Below are positions 23,545 to 33,675 of a stretch of DNA of 43,530 bases, piece after piece (position 1 is the first letter of the stretch; each line of letters opens with the position of its first letter). Source of the DNA: Clostridia bacterium (GTDB lineage: Bacteria > Bacillota > Clostridia > Lachnospirales > Anaerotignaceae); NCBI GenBank assembly GCA_009929735.1, contig RZZU01000021.1, positions 1 through 43,530 of the forward strand, given 5' to 3'. The translations under genes and the position numbers were made by a program. The notes under the pieces are model-generated. The model did not search any database. It was not told where the DNA came from and saw nothing but the letters and a program-made list of their open reading frames with translations.

Positions 23545-26037
23545 ATGGCGAAAATAAAAACTTTTGATACAGCGGCAGTCTACCTCACTGCTGCATTTAA
23601 GATGCAAATGGAAATGGTAATGCAGTACCCCTGCACACTTGTGGAGGCTCCCATGGGCTATGGAAAAACGACCGGTGTGAGGGAGTTTTTGAAAAATATA
23701 AACGTTCAGGTTTTAAGGCAAAAGCTTCATGACGATTCTCTGACAGGCTTTTGGAAAGACTTTTGCCGCTTATTTCGAGAGATGAATACAGACTGCTATG
23801 ATTCTCTCTTGCAAATTGGGTTCCCCACAAACAGCAATACCAAAGAAATGGTTGTGGATTTCATCCAGAAGGCTTTGCATTCGGAATTCACAGTTTTGGT
23901 GTTGGATGATTACCATCTGGTTGACAGCTCCGAAGTCAATGACTTTATAGAGTATCTGCTTTGGAATGAACTGCCGGAATTACATATTGTTTTAACTGCT
24001 CGTTATACACGTTTAACCAATTTAGATGAACTTATTCTGAAAGGATATTTACTGCATATCCAAAAGGATGCTTTGGAGTTTACACCTGAGGAAATCAAGG
24101 CATATTTTCGGTTGTGTGGGGTAACCTTGCAGGAAAAGGAGGTTAAAAATCTTCATGCCTATACAGAAGGGTGGATCAGTGCCTTATACCTCTTGATGCT
24201 AAACTATAAAGATGAGGGAATCCTAGCAGCATCACCTAACCTTTCTCGGTTGATTGAAAAGACGGTCTATTCGCCGTTCAGTCAGGAAATTAAGGACTTC
24301 CTTGTGCATATTTGTTTCCTAGATACCTTTACCTTAGAGCAGGCATCTTATTTGTGGCAGAAGGGAAACACCGAAGAATTGCTAGATGCAATCGTAGGCA
24401 GAAATGCTTTCATTAATCGGGATGAAAAAACGGGCATTTATCAAGTCCATAGAATTTTTGGGGAGTTTCTTCAGGCATTGCTGAAACGGGCGGAAGTTGC
24501 ACAAAAAGATAAATTATACCGCCGTATGGCTGCATGGTATGCAAAAACCGGGGAGTATATTCCTTCCTTAAAATATTATTATCTTGCGCAAGATTGGGAT
24601 GCTCTTTTTGAGGTGCTAGAAGAGGATCAGGGGCACAGTATACTCAATGAGCACCGCAAGGAACTGATTTCTTTCTATGAGGAATGCCCAGCCCCTATTA
24701 GAGAAAAACACCCTGTGGCATTGCTGGTCATTGCAATCTGCTTTTTTTCCTATAATGAAACAGAACGTTTTGCAGCGGTATGTAAAGAAATAGGCGCACT
24801 TTTGCAAAAAAACGAAAGTGGAGAAAATCAGTCGCTCTCAGAAATTGAGGGTGAATTAGAGCTCCTCCTTAGCTTCACTGAATATAATAATCTCGAAAAA
24901 ATGGGAGAGCATATCAAAGCCGCCTGCAATCTCATGGAACGGCCCGCCAAGTTTATGGATACCCGTGGTGGCTGGACATTTGGCGCGCCCTCTGTACTTT
25001 ATATGTTTCACAGGGAAATTGGGGAACTTATGCGGGAACTGGAACTCATGAAGGAGACCTTGCCTTACTATGATCGGATTGCAAAAGGTCATGGAGCGGG
25101 TGCCGCCCACATCATGGAGGCAGAGATTTCTTATCTGCACGGTGAATTTGATACTGCAGAAATTTTAGTCCATAAGGCACTCTATCATGCGAGTCGCTAC
25201 AAACAGCAGGATATTTTGATTTGTGCGGTTTTTCTTCAGATGAAAATGGCACTGTATCAGGGTGATTATGCCTATGCAGCGTACAACCTTCAAAAAATAG
25301 GAGAACAAACGGAGAAAGAAAAATGGTATCCTCTGCTGGATACGATTGAACTTTGCCAAGCTTTTTTGCTGGCTTCGCTGGGGCAGAGGCAAAACATTCC
25401 TAAGTGGATTGCCTGTGGCAATTATGAATACAGTAAGCTTCACTTTCCAGCGTTGCCTTTTTTCAATATCATATATGGTCATGTGCTTCTGGTTCAGGAG
25501 GAATACCACAAGCTGCTTGGAAGCATGGATTACTTTATGGAGAATGCCAGGGTGTTCCCCAATCTTCTGGCACAGCTATATACCCACATCTATGCCGCAG
25601 CGGCCAATGAAAAGCTGCATCGAAGGGATGAGGCACTGACGGAGCTTACAAAAGCTCTGGAACTGGCACTTCCTGATTTGTTCTTGATGCCCTTTGTGGA
25701 ACATTGCGGACGGATAGAAGCTTTATTGGCAGAACTGTATCGTAAAGGGGTGAAGAAAGAATTTATTTCTTCCGTCTTAGGGCTGCATGAGCCTTACAAG
25801 AAGGCAATCAGCAGTATTACGGCGGAATATTTCACCAGCGAAAAGCCTGTTCTTACGGAACGGGAAACAGAAATTGCGCAGCTAGTTGCGAAAGGGCTTT
25901 CCAACAAGGAAATTGGGCAGCAGCTGTATATTTCAGAAAATACGGTAAAAACCATTTTGAAGCATATTTTTGAAAAACTAGGCATCGGCTCACGGGCTTT
26001 ACTAAAGCAACAGATAGACTTTGAGCGTGAGGAATAA
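23545..26037 (+). CDS. LuxR-family large ATP-binding regulator (MalT/LAL type)
   Basis: An 830-aa transcription regulator. The N-terminal ATPase has Walker A APMGYGKTTGV (about residues 35-45) and Walker B TVLVLDDYHLVD; an AAA/NACHT-like arrangement continues to about residue 260 (VLTARYTRL). A long helical TPR-like region fills about 330-750. The C-terminal LuxR-type HTH (TERETEIAQLVAKGLSNKEI followed by SENTVKTILKHIFEKLGI) covers the last ~65 residues. Such proteins sense a ligand, oligomerise with ATP and bind DNA. The frame is open 153 bases further upstream, but GGGAGG at 23531-23536 eight bases before ATG 23545 decides the start. It probably controls the surface protein operon downstream. 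Confidence 0.93.
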   Translation: MAKIKTFDTAAVYLTAAFKMQMEMVMQYPCTLVEAPMGYGKTTGVREFLKNINVQVLRQKLHDDSLTGFWKDFCRLFREMNTDCYDSLLQIGFPTNSNTKEMVVDFIQKALHSEFTVLVLDDYHLVDSSEVNDFIEYLLWNELPELHIVLTARYTRLTNLDELILKGYLLHIQKDALEFTPEEIKAYFRLCGVTLQEKEVKNLHAYTEGWISALYLLMLNYKDEGILAASPNLSRLIEKTVYSPFSQEIKDFLVHICFLDTFTLEQASYLWQKGNTEELLDAIVGRNAFINRDEKTGIYQVHRIFGEFLQALLKRAEVAQKDKLYRRMAAWYAKTGEYIPSLKYYYLAQDWDALFEVLEEDQGHSILNEHRKELISFYEECPAPIREKHPVALLVIAICFFSYNETERFAAVCKEIGALLQKNESGENQSLSEIEGELELLLSFTEYNNLEKMGEHIKAACNLMERPAKFMDTRGGWTFGAPSVLYMFHREIGELMRELELMKETLPYYDRIAKGHGAGAAHIMEAEISYLHGEFDTAEILVHKALYHASRYKQQDILICAVFLQMKMALYQGDYAYAAYNLQKIGEQTEKEKWYPLLDTIELCQAFLLASLGQRQNIPKWIACGNYEYSKLHFPALPFFNIIYGHVLLVQEEYHKLLGSMDYFMENARVFPNLLAQLYTHIYAAAANEKLHRRDEALTELTKALELALPDLFLMPFVEHCGRIEALLAELYRKGVKKEFISSVLGLHEPYKKAISSITAEYFTSEKPVLTERETEIAQLVAKGLSNKEIGQQLYISENTVKTILKHIFEKLGIGSRALLKQQIDFEREE

Positions 26038-26063
26038 TCCTTGATTTTTTTTCACTCGCCAAA

Positions 26064-26080
26064 ATCACCCACTGGGTGAT
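26064..26080. promoter_or_regulatory. 17-bp palindromic operator-like site
   Basis: ATCACCCA-C-TGGGTGAT has two perfect 8-bp arms around one base. It lies 27 bases after the LAL regulator stop and 68 bases before the DUF2442 gene, just upstream of a TACAAT hexamer at 26103-26108. LuxR-type HTH pairs bind such symmetric sites, so binding by the adjacent regulator is a reasonable inference. Confidence 0.6.
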
Positions 26081-26091
26081 ATAAAACATAG

Positions 26092-26126
26092 AAAATCCAC
26101 TGTACAATAGGTATGGTGGATTTTTT
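26092..26126 (+). terminator. Terminator after the LAL regulator gene
   Basis: AAAATCCAC / GTGGATTTT arms with a 15-base loop, then a T run. The loop contains TACAAT, which could double as a -10 element for the next operon. Confidence 0.7.
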
Positions 26127-26147
26127 ATGTTTTTGGAGGTGATTCAG

Positions 26148-26378
26148 TTGAGTCAAATAATCAATGTTGTACCAAAAGAGGATTACTGTCTGGAGATTAT
26201 TTTAGATAACGGCAGCAGTATTCATTTGAGCCTGAAAAGTAGGTTGGGAACCATACGGTTTGGAGAACTCACAGATATGGAGCTGTTCAAGAAAGCAACC
26301 ACGGACGGTATCTGCATCAATTGGGAGGGGAAAGTGGAAATATCCCTGAGCGAGGCGTTCCAGCTGGCACAAAAATAA
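26148..26378 (+). CDS. DUF2442 domain protein
   Basis: A 76-aa single-domain protein. The pattern VVPKEDYCLEIILDNGSSIHLSL, then ELTDMELFKKATTDGICINW followed by a short end, fits DUF2442, whose typical layout is a two-strand element, a helix and a terminal strand with INWxxxxEIS. DUF2442 proteins occur with toxin-antitoxin genes or as parts of regulators, and no function is proven. A frame is open from ATG 26127, but GGAGGTG at 26134-26140 fits the TTG at 26148. Its stop overlaps the ribosome binding site of the surface protein gene, so both are in one transcript. Confidence 0.8.
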   Translation: MSQIINVVPKEDYCLEIILDNGSSIHLSLKSRLGTIRFGELTDMELFKKATTDGICINWEGKVEISLSEAFQLAQK

Positions 26379-26393
26379 GGAGGGATTCTAAGA

Positions 26394-29300
26394 ATGAAAC
26401 AAAAATGGAAGAAAATGAGTAGCCTATTTTTAGTGGTGTGTATGATTTTTACCATGTTGCCGACATCAGTGTTTGCGGGGGGGGGATAGACAGAGCACAG
26501 GTGTATTTTGGAAAAAACAGCAGTGGCAACCCTATCAAGTGGTACATTGTAGCAAACGATGCCGACAGCCTCACTCTGTGGACAACGGACAGTATGGGAA
26601 ATAAGGCGTATGACAGCAGCGGACATGACAACTGGAGCGGCTCAGATATCTGCACGTGGTTGAACAGCACATTTTTGGATGATGCTTTCACCGTAGCAGA
26701 ACAGAAGTTGATAGACACTTATGGGAGTACAGAAGATCCGAATAGTATTGACATCAGCCAAAAAATCGTGTTGCCATCGGTAGATGAGATGGGTACCGAT
26801 GGTAACACTGGTGCGTGGAATATAAATCAAAGTGCTCGCTCATTACCTAATAGCTGGTGGCTACGGACACCAAGTGCGAGTGATAATGCCGCAGCATATG
26901 TCAAATTTGACGGTCAAGTTATCGTAGACGGCGACGACGTAAGTAAAACACTTGCCATTTGCCCAGCTTTTAAGGTGGATGTGACGGCTGCTCTTTTCGG
27001 AACCGCCGCCGCAAACGGCAAATCCACAAGCATAGGTTCCCTCGCCAAGGTGACAGCTCCCAGCGGTGCGATGAAATGTACGATTATCGATTCAGCCATA
27101 GCAACGCCATCGCTGACACTGGCAGCAGAAACCAATGGCACGAATGCAATCCAATTCGCTTATTCCGGCGCACAGACGGGAATAAATCAGTATCTCTCCT
27201 GCGCACTGCAGCAAAGCAAAACCCTGGAATATTATGGTAAGTTGGCGGACTGTAACAGCAATCCCAGTGGAAATTGTACGTTTTCTATCTCGGGTGTAAA
27301 TCATGGAACTTATGACCTACAAATCTTCAGTGAACAGGTTAACGACGATTATTTTTCGGATTATGCAAGTGCGCCAGTGGGCACAATGACGCTGACGGTG
27401 GATGCAAACGGAAACGGTACTGTAAGCGGCACTGGATTTTCATCAGATGATTCCACTTCTCCCGTGCTTTCCGTGGGCAGTGTGAACCGCACCAGCGATA
27501 CGGAGGCAATCATCGACTTCATCAGTGATGAAGCGGGGGAAGCTTACTATGCTGTGGTAGATAAAGATGTAGCCGCACCAGATAAAGCGGATATCGTAAG
27601 TAGCGGAATATCCCTCGGCTCGGTGAGCGGTACGGCTACAGGCAAGGCGGTTAACTTGAGCGCAGGCGCAAAGGACATCTATTTGGTGGTCAAGGACGTT
27701 GCAGATAATGTCAGTGATCCACTAAAAATTGAAGCGGAGGCTTATGTTCCCATAGACACTGCGCCTATCCTTTCGACGGGCAGTGTGAACCGTACCAGTG
27801 ATACGGCGGCAACCATTGGCTTTACTACAACTGAAGCGGGCGAAGCTTACTATGCAGTGGTAGACAAAGATGTAGTTGCGCCAGATAAAGCGGATGTCGT
27901 AAGCGGCGGAACATCCCTCGGCGCGGTGAGCGGAACGGTCTCAGGCAAGGCGGTTGACTTGAGCGCAGGCGCAAAGGACATCTATGTGGTGGTTAAGGAC
28001 GTGGCAGGAAATCTCAGCGACCCACTGAAAATTGAAGCGGCGGCTTATGTTCCCCCTAATACAGATGTCGACACCGTGGGCAAGAGCAATGACGGCGTAA
28101 ACTTTACTTCGTTACTGTCTGGCGGCGGCAAAGTTTACTATGGAAGCTATCGGCACATCCTGGAACCTTTTCATGGGTCGGGAACATTGCATAGCACTTG
28201 GGAACAACAGGATACCCCCGTTCTGTGGCGCATCATGGGGGAAGAACAGGGAAGCCCAGACCATGGGATTACATTAATGAGCCATTATATTGTGGATTGT
28301 GACAAATTTGGGCTATCGAATGATTGGGAGAAAAGCTACGCGAAAGGTATTCTAAATACGACCATTTCATATAGTCCAGATGCTGTTTTTTTATTGAAAA
28401 GCTTTACCGCTCCAGAGACGGAGCATATCCTAACGACAACAGGACTATCCGCAAAAACATCTTCCATCGGGGGGATTAACCAGTTAAGTGATTGCAAATT
28501 TTGGTTGCCTGATTTTAATTACCCTAGGCAAGGTTCTGGCGGAAAAGGTAATGTCACTTGGTATGCCAATATGGAAACAACCCCAACCGTACAGTTAGGA
28601 GACTCCGTCAGTGATAACATTGCGACCTTAAAGTGTGGCACGGTGGTCAGCTATTGGCTCAGGTCACCTATCTCAAATAAGTATACCCATGAAAACCAGG
28701 TAGATTACTATGGATATACAGACAGCGCGGGTCATGTCGAAGGCTATAATGGTATTCGCCCTTTATGCAAGTTGGATCCCCAATCAGTACTTTTTGCTTC
28801 TGAAATTCTCTCGGATGTGACAAATAAACCTTGGACAACAGCCACCGTGGCAAATAATTACGCCACAGGCGATGGTACAGCAAAGAATTACAAGCTGACA
28901 ATTTTAAATAGCTCTCTTCAGCTCGGCACACTAAGACTTAATGGAGCGGATTTGCAAAACGGCTCAACAAATGCGATTGAACTTGGCACAAACCTTGATA
29001 TTACAGCGGCAGGTGCCAGTGCAGACACGAAACTAACCTATAAAATTGTTACAGCAGAGGGTGGCGAAAGGCAAGTGGTGGGCTATGGATATGGCGACAA
29101 CACAAGCCTGACCTTAGCAACAAAGAATTTAAGCGGAGACGATCTATCTAGGGGCGACTATGACGTTTATGTGTGGGCGCAAAAGGACAATGCAATCAAT
29201 TCCAATGAAGGCTCAACGCCGTTGTACTTCAAAATATGTCTTGACACGCCTAATGATGTTGTCGTCACAAACGGCACAGGCAGCGGCAGCTATGTGCGGG

Positions 29301-31189
29301 GTGCAACCATTACCATCACTCCTTATCCTGCACCCGCCGGAAAACAGTTCAAAGAGTGGAGTATTGACCCTAATGTTATCTTTGTGGATGGAACAAGCAA
29401 AAATAACCAGACGGCGAAATTCACCATGCCAGCAGAAACAGTGACGGCAACGGCAAATTATGAGACGATTTCTGCCACCTATATCGGCGTAACGGTGACC
29501 CCTTCTGCTGTAATGGTGCAAAAAGGTAAGACCTATCATTTTGGTGCCATAGTGAATGGAGCGTATAATCCAAGCCAAGCCGTAACGTGGACGGTTGAAG
29601 GCGGCAACAGTACAACTGCCATAGGCACTGACGGCAAATTGACAATTGCGGCTAACGAAACGGCAGCGACACTCACAGTCAGAGCTACATCAGTGGCTGA
29701 TACCTCAAAATCCGGCACAGCCACTGTAACTGTGACACAATCACAGCCGAGCTACACCCATACCGTTACCTTTATGAATGGCAGCACGGTACACGCAACG
29801 AAAACCGTTGTTTCGCCTGCTACGACCATAGACACTCTGCCTGCGAACCCAACCAATGGCAGTTATACATTTAGTGGATGGTATACAGGTGTTGGCGGCA
29901 GCAGAACAAGCTTTAATGCTTCCACACCCGTTTCTTCCAACATGATTGTATATGCTTACTGGACGGGCGGCGGTAGCGGCGGCTCTGGCGGTGGTGCTGC
30001 GCCATCCACCCCCAAGCAGGAAGCCAATGTAACTGGTGGTGATAGCTCTATCAAAACTGAAATTAAGACCGATACAAAAGCGGGTAGTGCGTCTGCGGAA
30101 CTGAGCACTGCACAGTTGGAAAAGGGCAAGGACATTGCAGTTGCCATACCGAAAATTACAGGCGTGAACAACTACAGCCTTGGTATCCCTGAGCCTAGCT
30201 TATCTTCGACAGGAGACAGAGGTTCGGTTACTCTGAATACCGATGTAGGCAATATCACGCTTCCTTCCAACATGCTTGCTGGAGAGAGCTCTGTTTCTGG
30301 CAGTCAGGCGCAGATTCATATCGGTGCGGTTACATCCAGTGATTTGCCGAAGGATGTACAGGAGAAGGTGGGCAATCACCCAATCGTTTCGCTCAGCCTG
30401 TCAATCGATGGCAAGGCTACAGCGTGGAATAACCCCGACGCACCTGTAACAGTTTCGATTCCATACACACCAACAGCCGAGGAATTGCAAAATCCCGACG
30501 GCATTACTGCCTTCTACATTGACGGCAGTGGTAATATCATCGAGATGAAGGATGCAAAGTATAATCCGACGACCAAAAGCGTCGTGTTCACTACCACACA
30601 TTTCAGCAAGTACGCTGTGGGATATAAAGAAATCGCTGCATCTGAAGCATTTGGTGATGTTCTTTCCGATGCATGGTACTATGATGCGGTGACCTTCATC
30701 GCAAATAAGGGCATTACCACCGGCACCGAGAACGGTAAATTCAGCCCTGAGGCGAAACTTACACGTGGTCAGTTCCTAGTGATGCTGATGAAAGCCTATG
30801 ATATCGAAGCGGATATAAGCCCCACCGATAATTTCACTGATGCCGGAAATACCTACTACACTGGTTATCTTGCAGCTGCCAAGGCAAAGGGCATTTCAAG
30901 CGGCATAGGCAATAACAAATTTGCGCCGAATCAAGCTATAACCCGACAGGAAATGTTCGCTTTGCTGTACAACGCCCTAAAGGTTATGGGTCAGATTCCG
31001 CAGGGAGACTCTGGCAAGACGCTTTCCGATTTCCCCGACGCTTCACAAATTAATGACTGGGCAAGAGAACCTATGGCGGCCTTTGTCGTGACCGGAACGA
31101 TTAGCGGCAACGCCGGTAAGCTCAATCCACTCAGCACGACCACCAGAGCTGAAATGGCACAGGTGCTGTATAATTTGTTGAACAATTAA
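26394..31189 (+). CDS. Large SLH-anchored surface protein, frameshifted at a G9 tract
   Basis: AGGAGGG precedes ATG 26394, which encodes a clear signal peptide (MKQKWKKMSSLFLVVCMIF followed by TMLPTSVFA). At 26477-26485 a run of nine G's shifts this frame into a stop at 26487-26489. The 1,583-codon body is open in another frame and would be joined by ten (or seven) G's. Body, in order: DUF6273-like domain (26500-26990); two 101-residue repeats (27461-28061); second DUF6273-like domain (28070-28800); InlB-type/bacterial repeat (29245-29470); Ig-like domain (29480-29745); Listeria-Bacteroides repeat (29755-29965); Gly-rich linker; three SLH modules (30640-31186). The SLH modules bind cell-wall polymers, placing the protein on the outer surface. 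GC content is visibly higher than in neighbouring genes. Confidence 0.85.
26477..26485 (+). repeat. Homopolymeric G9 tract at the signal/mature junction
   Basis: Nine consecutive G's follow GTTTGC, exactly where the signal peptide should be cleaved (VFA then GGG). One more G would fuse the signal peptide to the body in frame. Such tracts slip during replication and switch surface proteins on and off. Confidence 0.85.
27461..28061 (+). repeat. Two tandem 303-bp coding repeats
   Basis: The segments starting near 27461 and 27764 encode nearly the same 101-residue unit (GSVNRTSDT, EAGEAYYAVVDKD, LSAGAKDIYVVVKDVAGN). Their common GGCAGTGTGAACCG anchors are exactly 303 bases apart, and nucleotide identity is very high, pointing to recent duplication or gene conversion. 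Confidence 0.88.
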
Positions 31190-31209
31190 ATCTTTTCATG
31201 TTTATAAAT

Positions 31210-31250
31210 CAGGCTGCGAGTCAAAAAGCTTACAGCCTGTCTTTTTTTTG
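31210..31250 (+). terminator. Terminator of the surface protein gene
   Basis: CAGGCTG / CAGCCTG hairpin followed by TC and eight T's, 20 bases after the stop codon. Confidence 0.88.
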
Positions 31251-31499
31251 TATTAATTTCATCTATATTCAAAAGTATTGCACGAATGTCTCAACCCAGC
31301 CTTGAGGATACAAAAAAGTGACATTATATTTAATACATAAGGCAGGCGTACATTAAGTTGGGATGAATGAAGCGCTGAAAGGAGTATCGAAAAGTTTATT
31401 TAAATTATCAGCCAAAAAACGCGGTACAGCTTTATGACTAGTGCAAATCTGTAAGTTAAGTCATTCAACAGCAGGGACACCTAATTTAAAAAGGGATGT

Positions 31500-31625
31500 A
31501 TGATGGAATTGCAGGGCCAAATTCTCCACTTTCCAGAGCATCCTAGACATCCCTCTAACAGACTTAAAAGCGAAACAATTTATCGCTGCTTTGAACTGGG
31601 TTTGATTTGTAATAATTCTTTATAG
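31500..31625 (+). pseudogene. Second transposase orfA-like fragment
   Basis: A 41-codon frame (MMELQGQILHFPEHPRHPSN, then RLKSETIYRCFELG) shares the motif HPS--LK-ETI-R-FELG with the fragment at 858-1100. Only the first helices remain and the frame ends quickly. A weak candidate for the same dispersed IS family. Confidence 0.4.
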
Positions 31626-31696
31626 GACATATCTTGCTTTGATCGTGCAGTTCTCACTCATTGTTTCCCAGTGCCATTGCTTATCTTAATTTCCAC

Positions 31697-31804
31697 ATGA
31701 AAAACCTCCTAAAATGTAAAATTTACGGTTATGATTTAGGAAAAATCATTTTTATGCAAGTCTTCGACTTGACACCGAATTATACAAAACAAGGAGGTTT
31801 TCAT
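31697..31804. repeat. 108-bp inverted-repeat element
   Basis: ATGAAAAACCTCCT at 31697-31710 and AGGAGGTTTTCAT at 31792-31804 form inverted ends (one extra A on the left). A perfect inner hairpin, CAAGTC-TTC-GACTTG, lies at 31757-31771. There is no coding potential. It lies beyond the 3' end of guaA and may be a miniature element or a structured RNA. Confidence 0.5.
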
Positions 31805-31867
31805 TTAAAATTAAAATAAATTTTTTCGTTTAAATACAATTTTAATTTGTGTAAAATAGACTAAGCA

Positions 31868-33406
31868 TTATTCCCACTCAATCGTAGCGGGCGGTTTCGA
31901 GGTTATATCATACACGATACGGTTGATGTGTTTCACTTCGTTTACAATACGAACGCTTATGCGATCCAACACATCATAAGGAATGCGTGCCCAATCTGCG
32001 GTCATAAAGTCGGTGGTTGTTACGCCACGAAGTGCGAGGGTGTAGTCGTAGGTTCTAAAGTCCCCCATAACACCAACGGAACGAACATCAGTGATTACTG
32101 CGAAATACTGATTGATGCTGCGGTCTAAGCCGGCCGTTGCAATCTCCTCACGGAAAATAGCATCAGCTTCTCTTAGAATTGCCAATTTATCTTCCGTAAC
32201 TTCACCGATTACACGAATGCCTAATCCAGGGCCGGGGAAGGGTTGACGCCAAACCAATTTTTCGGGCAGGCCAAGGGCAATACCCATCTGGCGCACTTCA
32301 TCTTTAAATAGCAAGCGCAATGGCTCAATCAATTCTTCAAAATCAACTACGGAAGGCAATCCGCCTACGTTATGATGGGATTTGATGACAGCGGAATCAC
32401 CCAAGCCGCTTTCAATAACGTCGGGATAAATCGTCCCCTGTACCAAATAATCAACCTTACCAATTTTTTTAGCTTCATCTTCAAAAACACGAATAAACTC
32501 TTCTCCGATAATTTTCCTTTTATCCTCAGGATCGGTAATGCCTTTCAGCTTATTCAAGAAGCGCTCCTGCGCGTTTGAACGAACAAAATAAGAATCAAAG
32601 AAGCCGTCAAATACCGCCTCCACTTCGTCACCTTCGTTTTTACGCATTAAGCCATGGTCAACAAACACACAAGTCAGCTGTTTGCCGATTGCCTTTGAAA
32701 CCAGAGCCGCAACAACGCTGGAGTCAACGCCGCCGGAAAGGGCACAAAGAGCTTTTCCATCTCCAACTTGATCACGAATCTTCTTAATCTGGTCATCTAT
32801 ATAATTTGTCATCGTCCAGTCACCGCTGCAAGCGCAAACTTCATATAAGAAGTTGTGAATCATTTCGGTGCCTCTGGGGGTATGGTTCACTTCGGGATGG
32901 AACTGAACGCCATAAAATCCTTTTTCGGGGCATTCAATGGCAGCGGCAGGGCAGGTTGCGGTTTTACCCACAATATGAAAGCCTTCGGGCAATTCAGTTA
33001 CAAAATCTGTATGGCTCATCCAACAGATTTCTTTTTCTCCAATTCCCTGAAGCAATTTACTGTTTGTATTAAAAGAAACTTCAGTTTTGCCATATTCGCT
33101 TTTTTCATGGGCATTTCCGACTTTACCGCCTAAAGTATATGCCATCAATTGACAGCCATAGCAAATGCCTAAAACAGGAACGCCAAGCTCAAAAATTTGG
33201 GGGTCACAGTGGGGGGATTTTTCATCGTACACACTGTTGGGTCCGCCCGTGAAAATGATACCCTTTGGATTTTTTGCCTTAATTTCTTCCACAGGCTTAT
33301 TCCAAGGCATGATTTCACAATATACATGATGCTCTCTGACACGGCGTGCAATCAGCTGATTATACTGGCCGCCAAAGTCTAATACGATAATCATTTCGTG
33401 GTTCAT
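31868..33406 (-). CDS. guaA: GMP synthase (glutamine-hydrolysing)
   Basis: A 512-aa bifunctional enzyme converting XMP to GMP with ATP and glutamine, the last step of guanine nucleotide synthesis, in the cytoplasm. The N-terminal glutaminase domain (1-190) has catalytic Cys82 in [12 protein letters not shown] and His170/Glu172 in [10 protein letters not shown]. The ATP-pyrophosphatase domain has SGGVDSS (224-230). The C-terminal dimerisation domain ([16 protein letters not shown] to the end KPPATIEWE) is intact. Two adjacent ATGs exist; GGAGG stands six bases from the second (33406), which I chose. Transcribed alone, divergent from a purine permease. Confidence 0.97.
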   Translation of the reverse strand: MNHEMIIVLDFGGQYNQLIARRVREHHVYCEIMPWNKPVEEIKAKNPKGIIFTGGPNSVYDEKSPHCDPQIFELGVPVLGICYGCQLMAYTLGGKVGNAHEKSEYGKTEVSFNTNSKLLQGIGEKEICWMSHTDFVTELPEGFHIVGKTATCPAAAIECPEKGFYGVQFHPEVNHTPRGTEMIHNFLYEVCACSGDWTMTNYIDDQIKKIRDQVGDGKALCALSGGVDSSVVAALVSKAIGKQLTCVFVDHGLMRKNEGDEVEAVFDGFFDSYFVRSNAQERFLNKLKGITDPEDKRKIIGEEFIRVFEDEAKKIGKVDYLVQGTIYPDVIESGLGDSAVIKSHHNVGGLPSVVDFEELIEPLRLLFKDEVRQMGIALGLPEKLVWRQPFPGPGLGIRVIGEVTEDKLAILREADAIFREEIATAGLDRSINQYFAVITDVRSVGVMGDFRTYDYTLALRGVTTTDFMTADWARIPYDVLDRISVRIVNEVKHINRIVYDITSKPPATIEWE

Positions 33407-33457
33407 CATTAACCTCCATAAAAAATTTCATTATCATCCGGTCTTTTGAAAAGAAAA

Positions 33458-33479
33458 GTCGCCGAAAAACTCCGACGAC
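33458..33479 (-). promoter_or_regulatory. Hairpin in the guaA leader, possible attenuator
   Basis: On the minus strand GTCGTCG and CGGCGAC pair around GAGTTTTT, and TTTTCTTTTC follows. It lies between the promoter and the ribosome binding site of guaA, so it could act as a small intrinsic terminator that adjusts expression. Confidence 0.5.
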
Positions 33480-33492
33480 AGGTTCTTTGTTT

Positions 33493-33521
33493 ATATTAGC
33501 ATAGCCCACAAATATTGACAA
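33493..33521 (-). promoter_or_regulatory. guaA promoter (-35/-10)
   Basis: Read on the minus strand: TTGTCA (33521-33516), 17-base spacer, TAATAT (33498-33493). Good match to the vegetative consensus, about 90 bases before guaA. Confidence 0.7.
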
Positions 33522-33586
33522 GAGAAAAAACCATGAAATAAGCTGTTTTCTTCGCTGATTGTTTGTAGGATATATCGTGCAACCCG

Positions 33587-33615
33587 TTGACAGTTTCGCT
33601 TTACTTTGCTATCAT
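33587..33615 (+). promoter_or_regulatory. Purine permease promoter (-35/-10)
   Basis: TTGACA (33587-33592), 17-base spacer, TATCAT (33610-33615), 61 bases before the permease start. A near-consensus vegetative promoter. Confidence 0.75.
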
Positions 33616-33675
33616 CTTAAAGTCATTGTCTTTATATTAACTTTTTTATCCAATATTCAAGAAGGAGGGAAAAAC

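Noticed and set aside
29213..29578. 121-codon minus-strand frame in the surface protein gene
   Set aside because: Shadow of a repeat-rich, GC-richer coding region; no ribosome binding site.
33559..33675. Longer N-terminus for the purine permease
   Set aside because: It would start before the promoter -10 element at 33610-33615; the AGGAGGG site fits ATG 33676.
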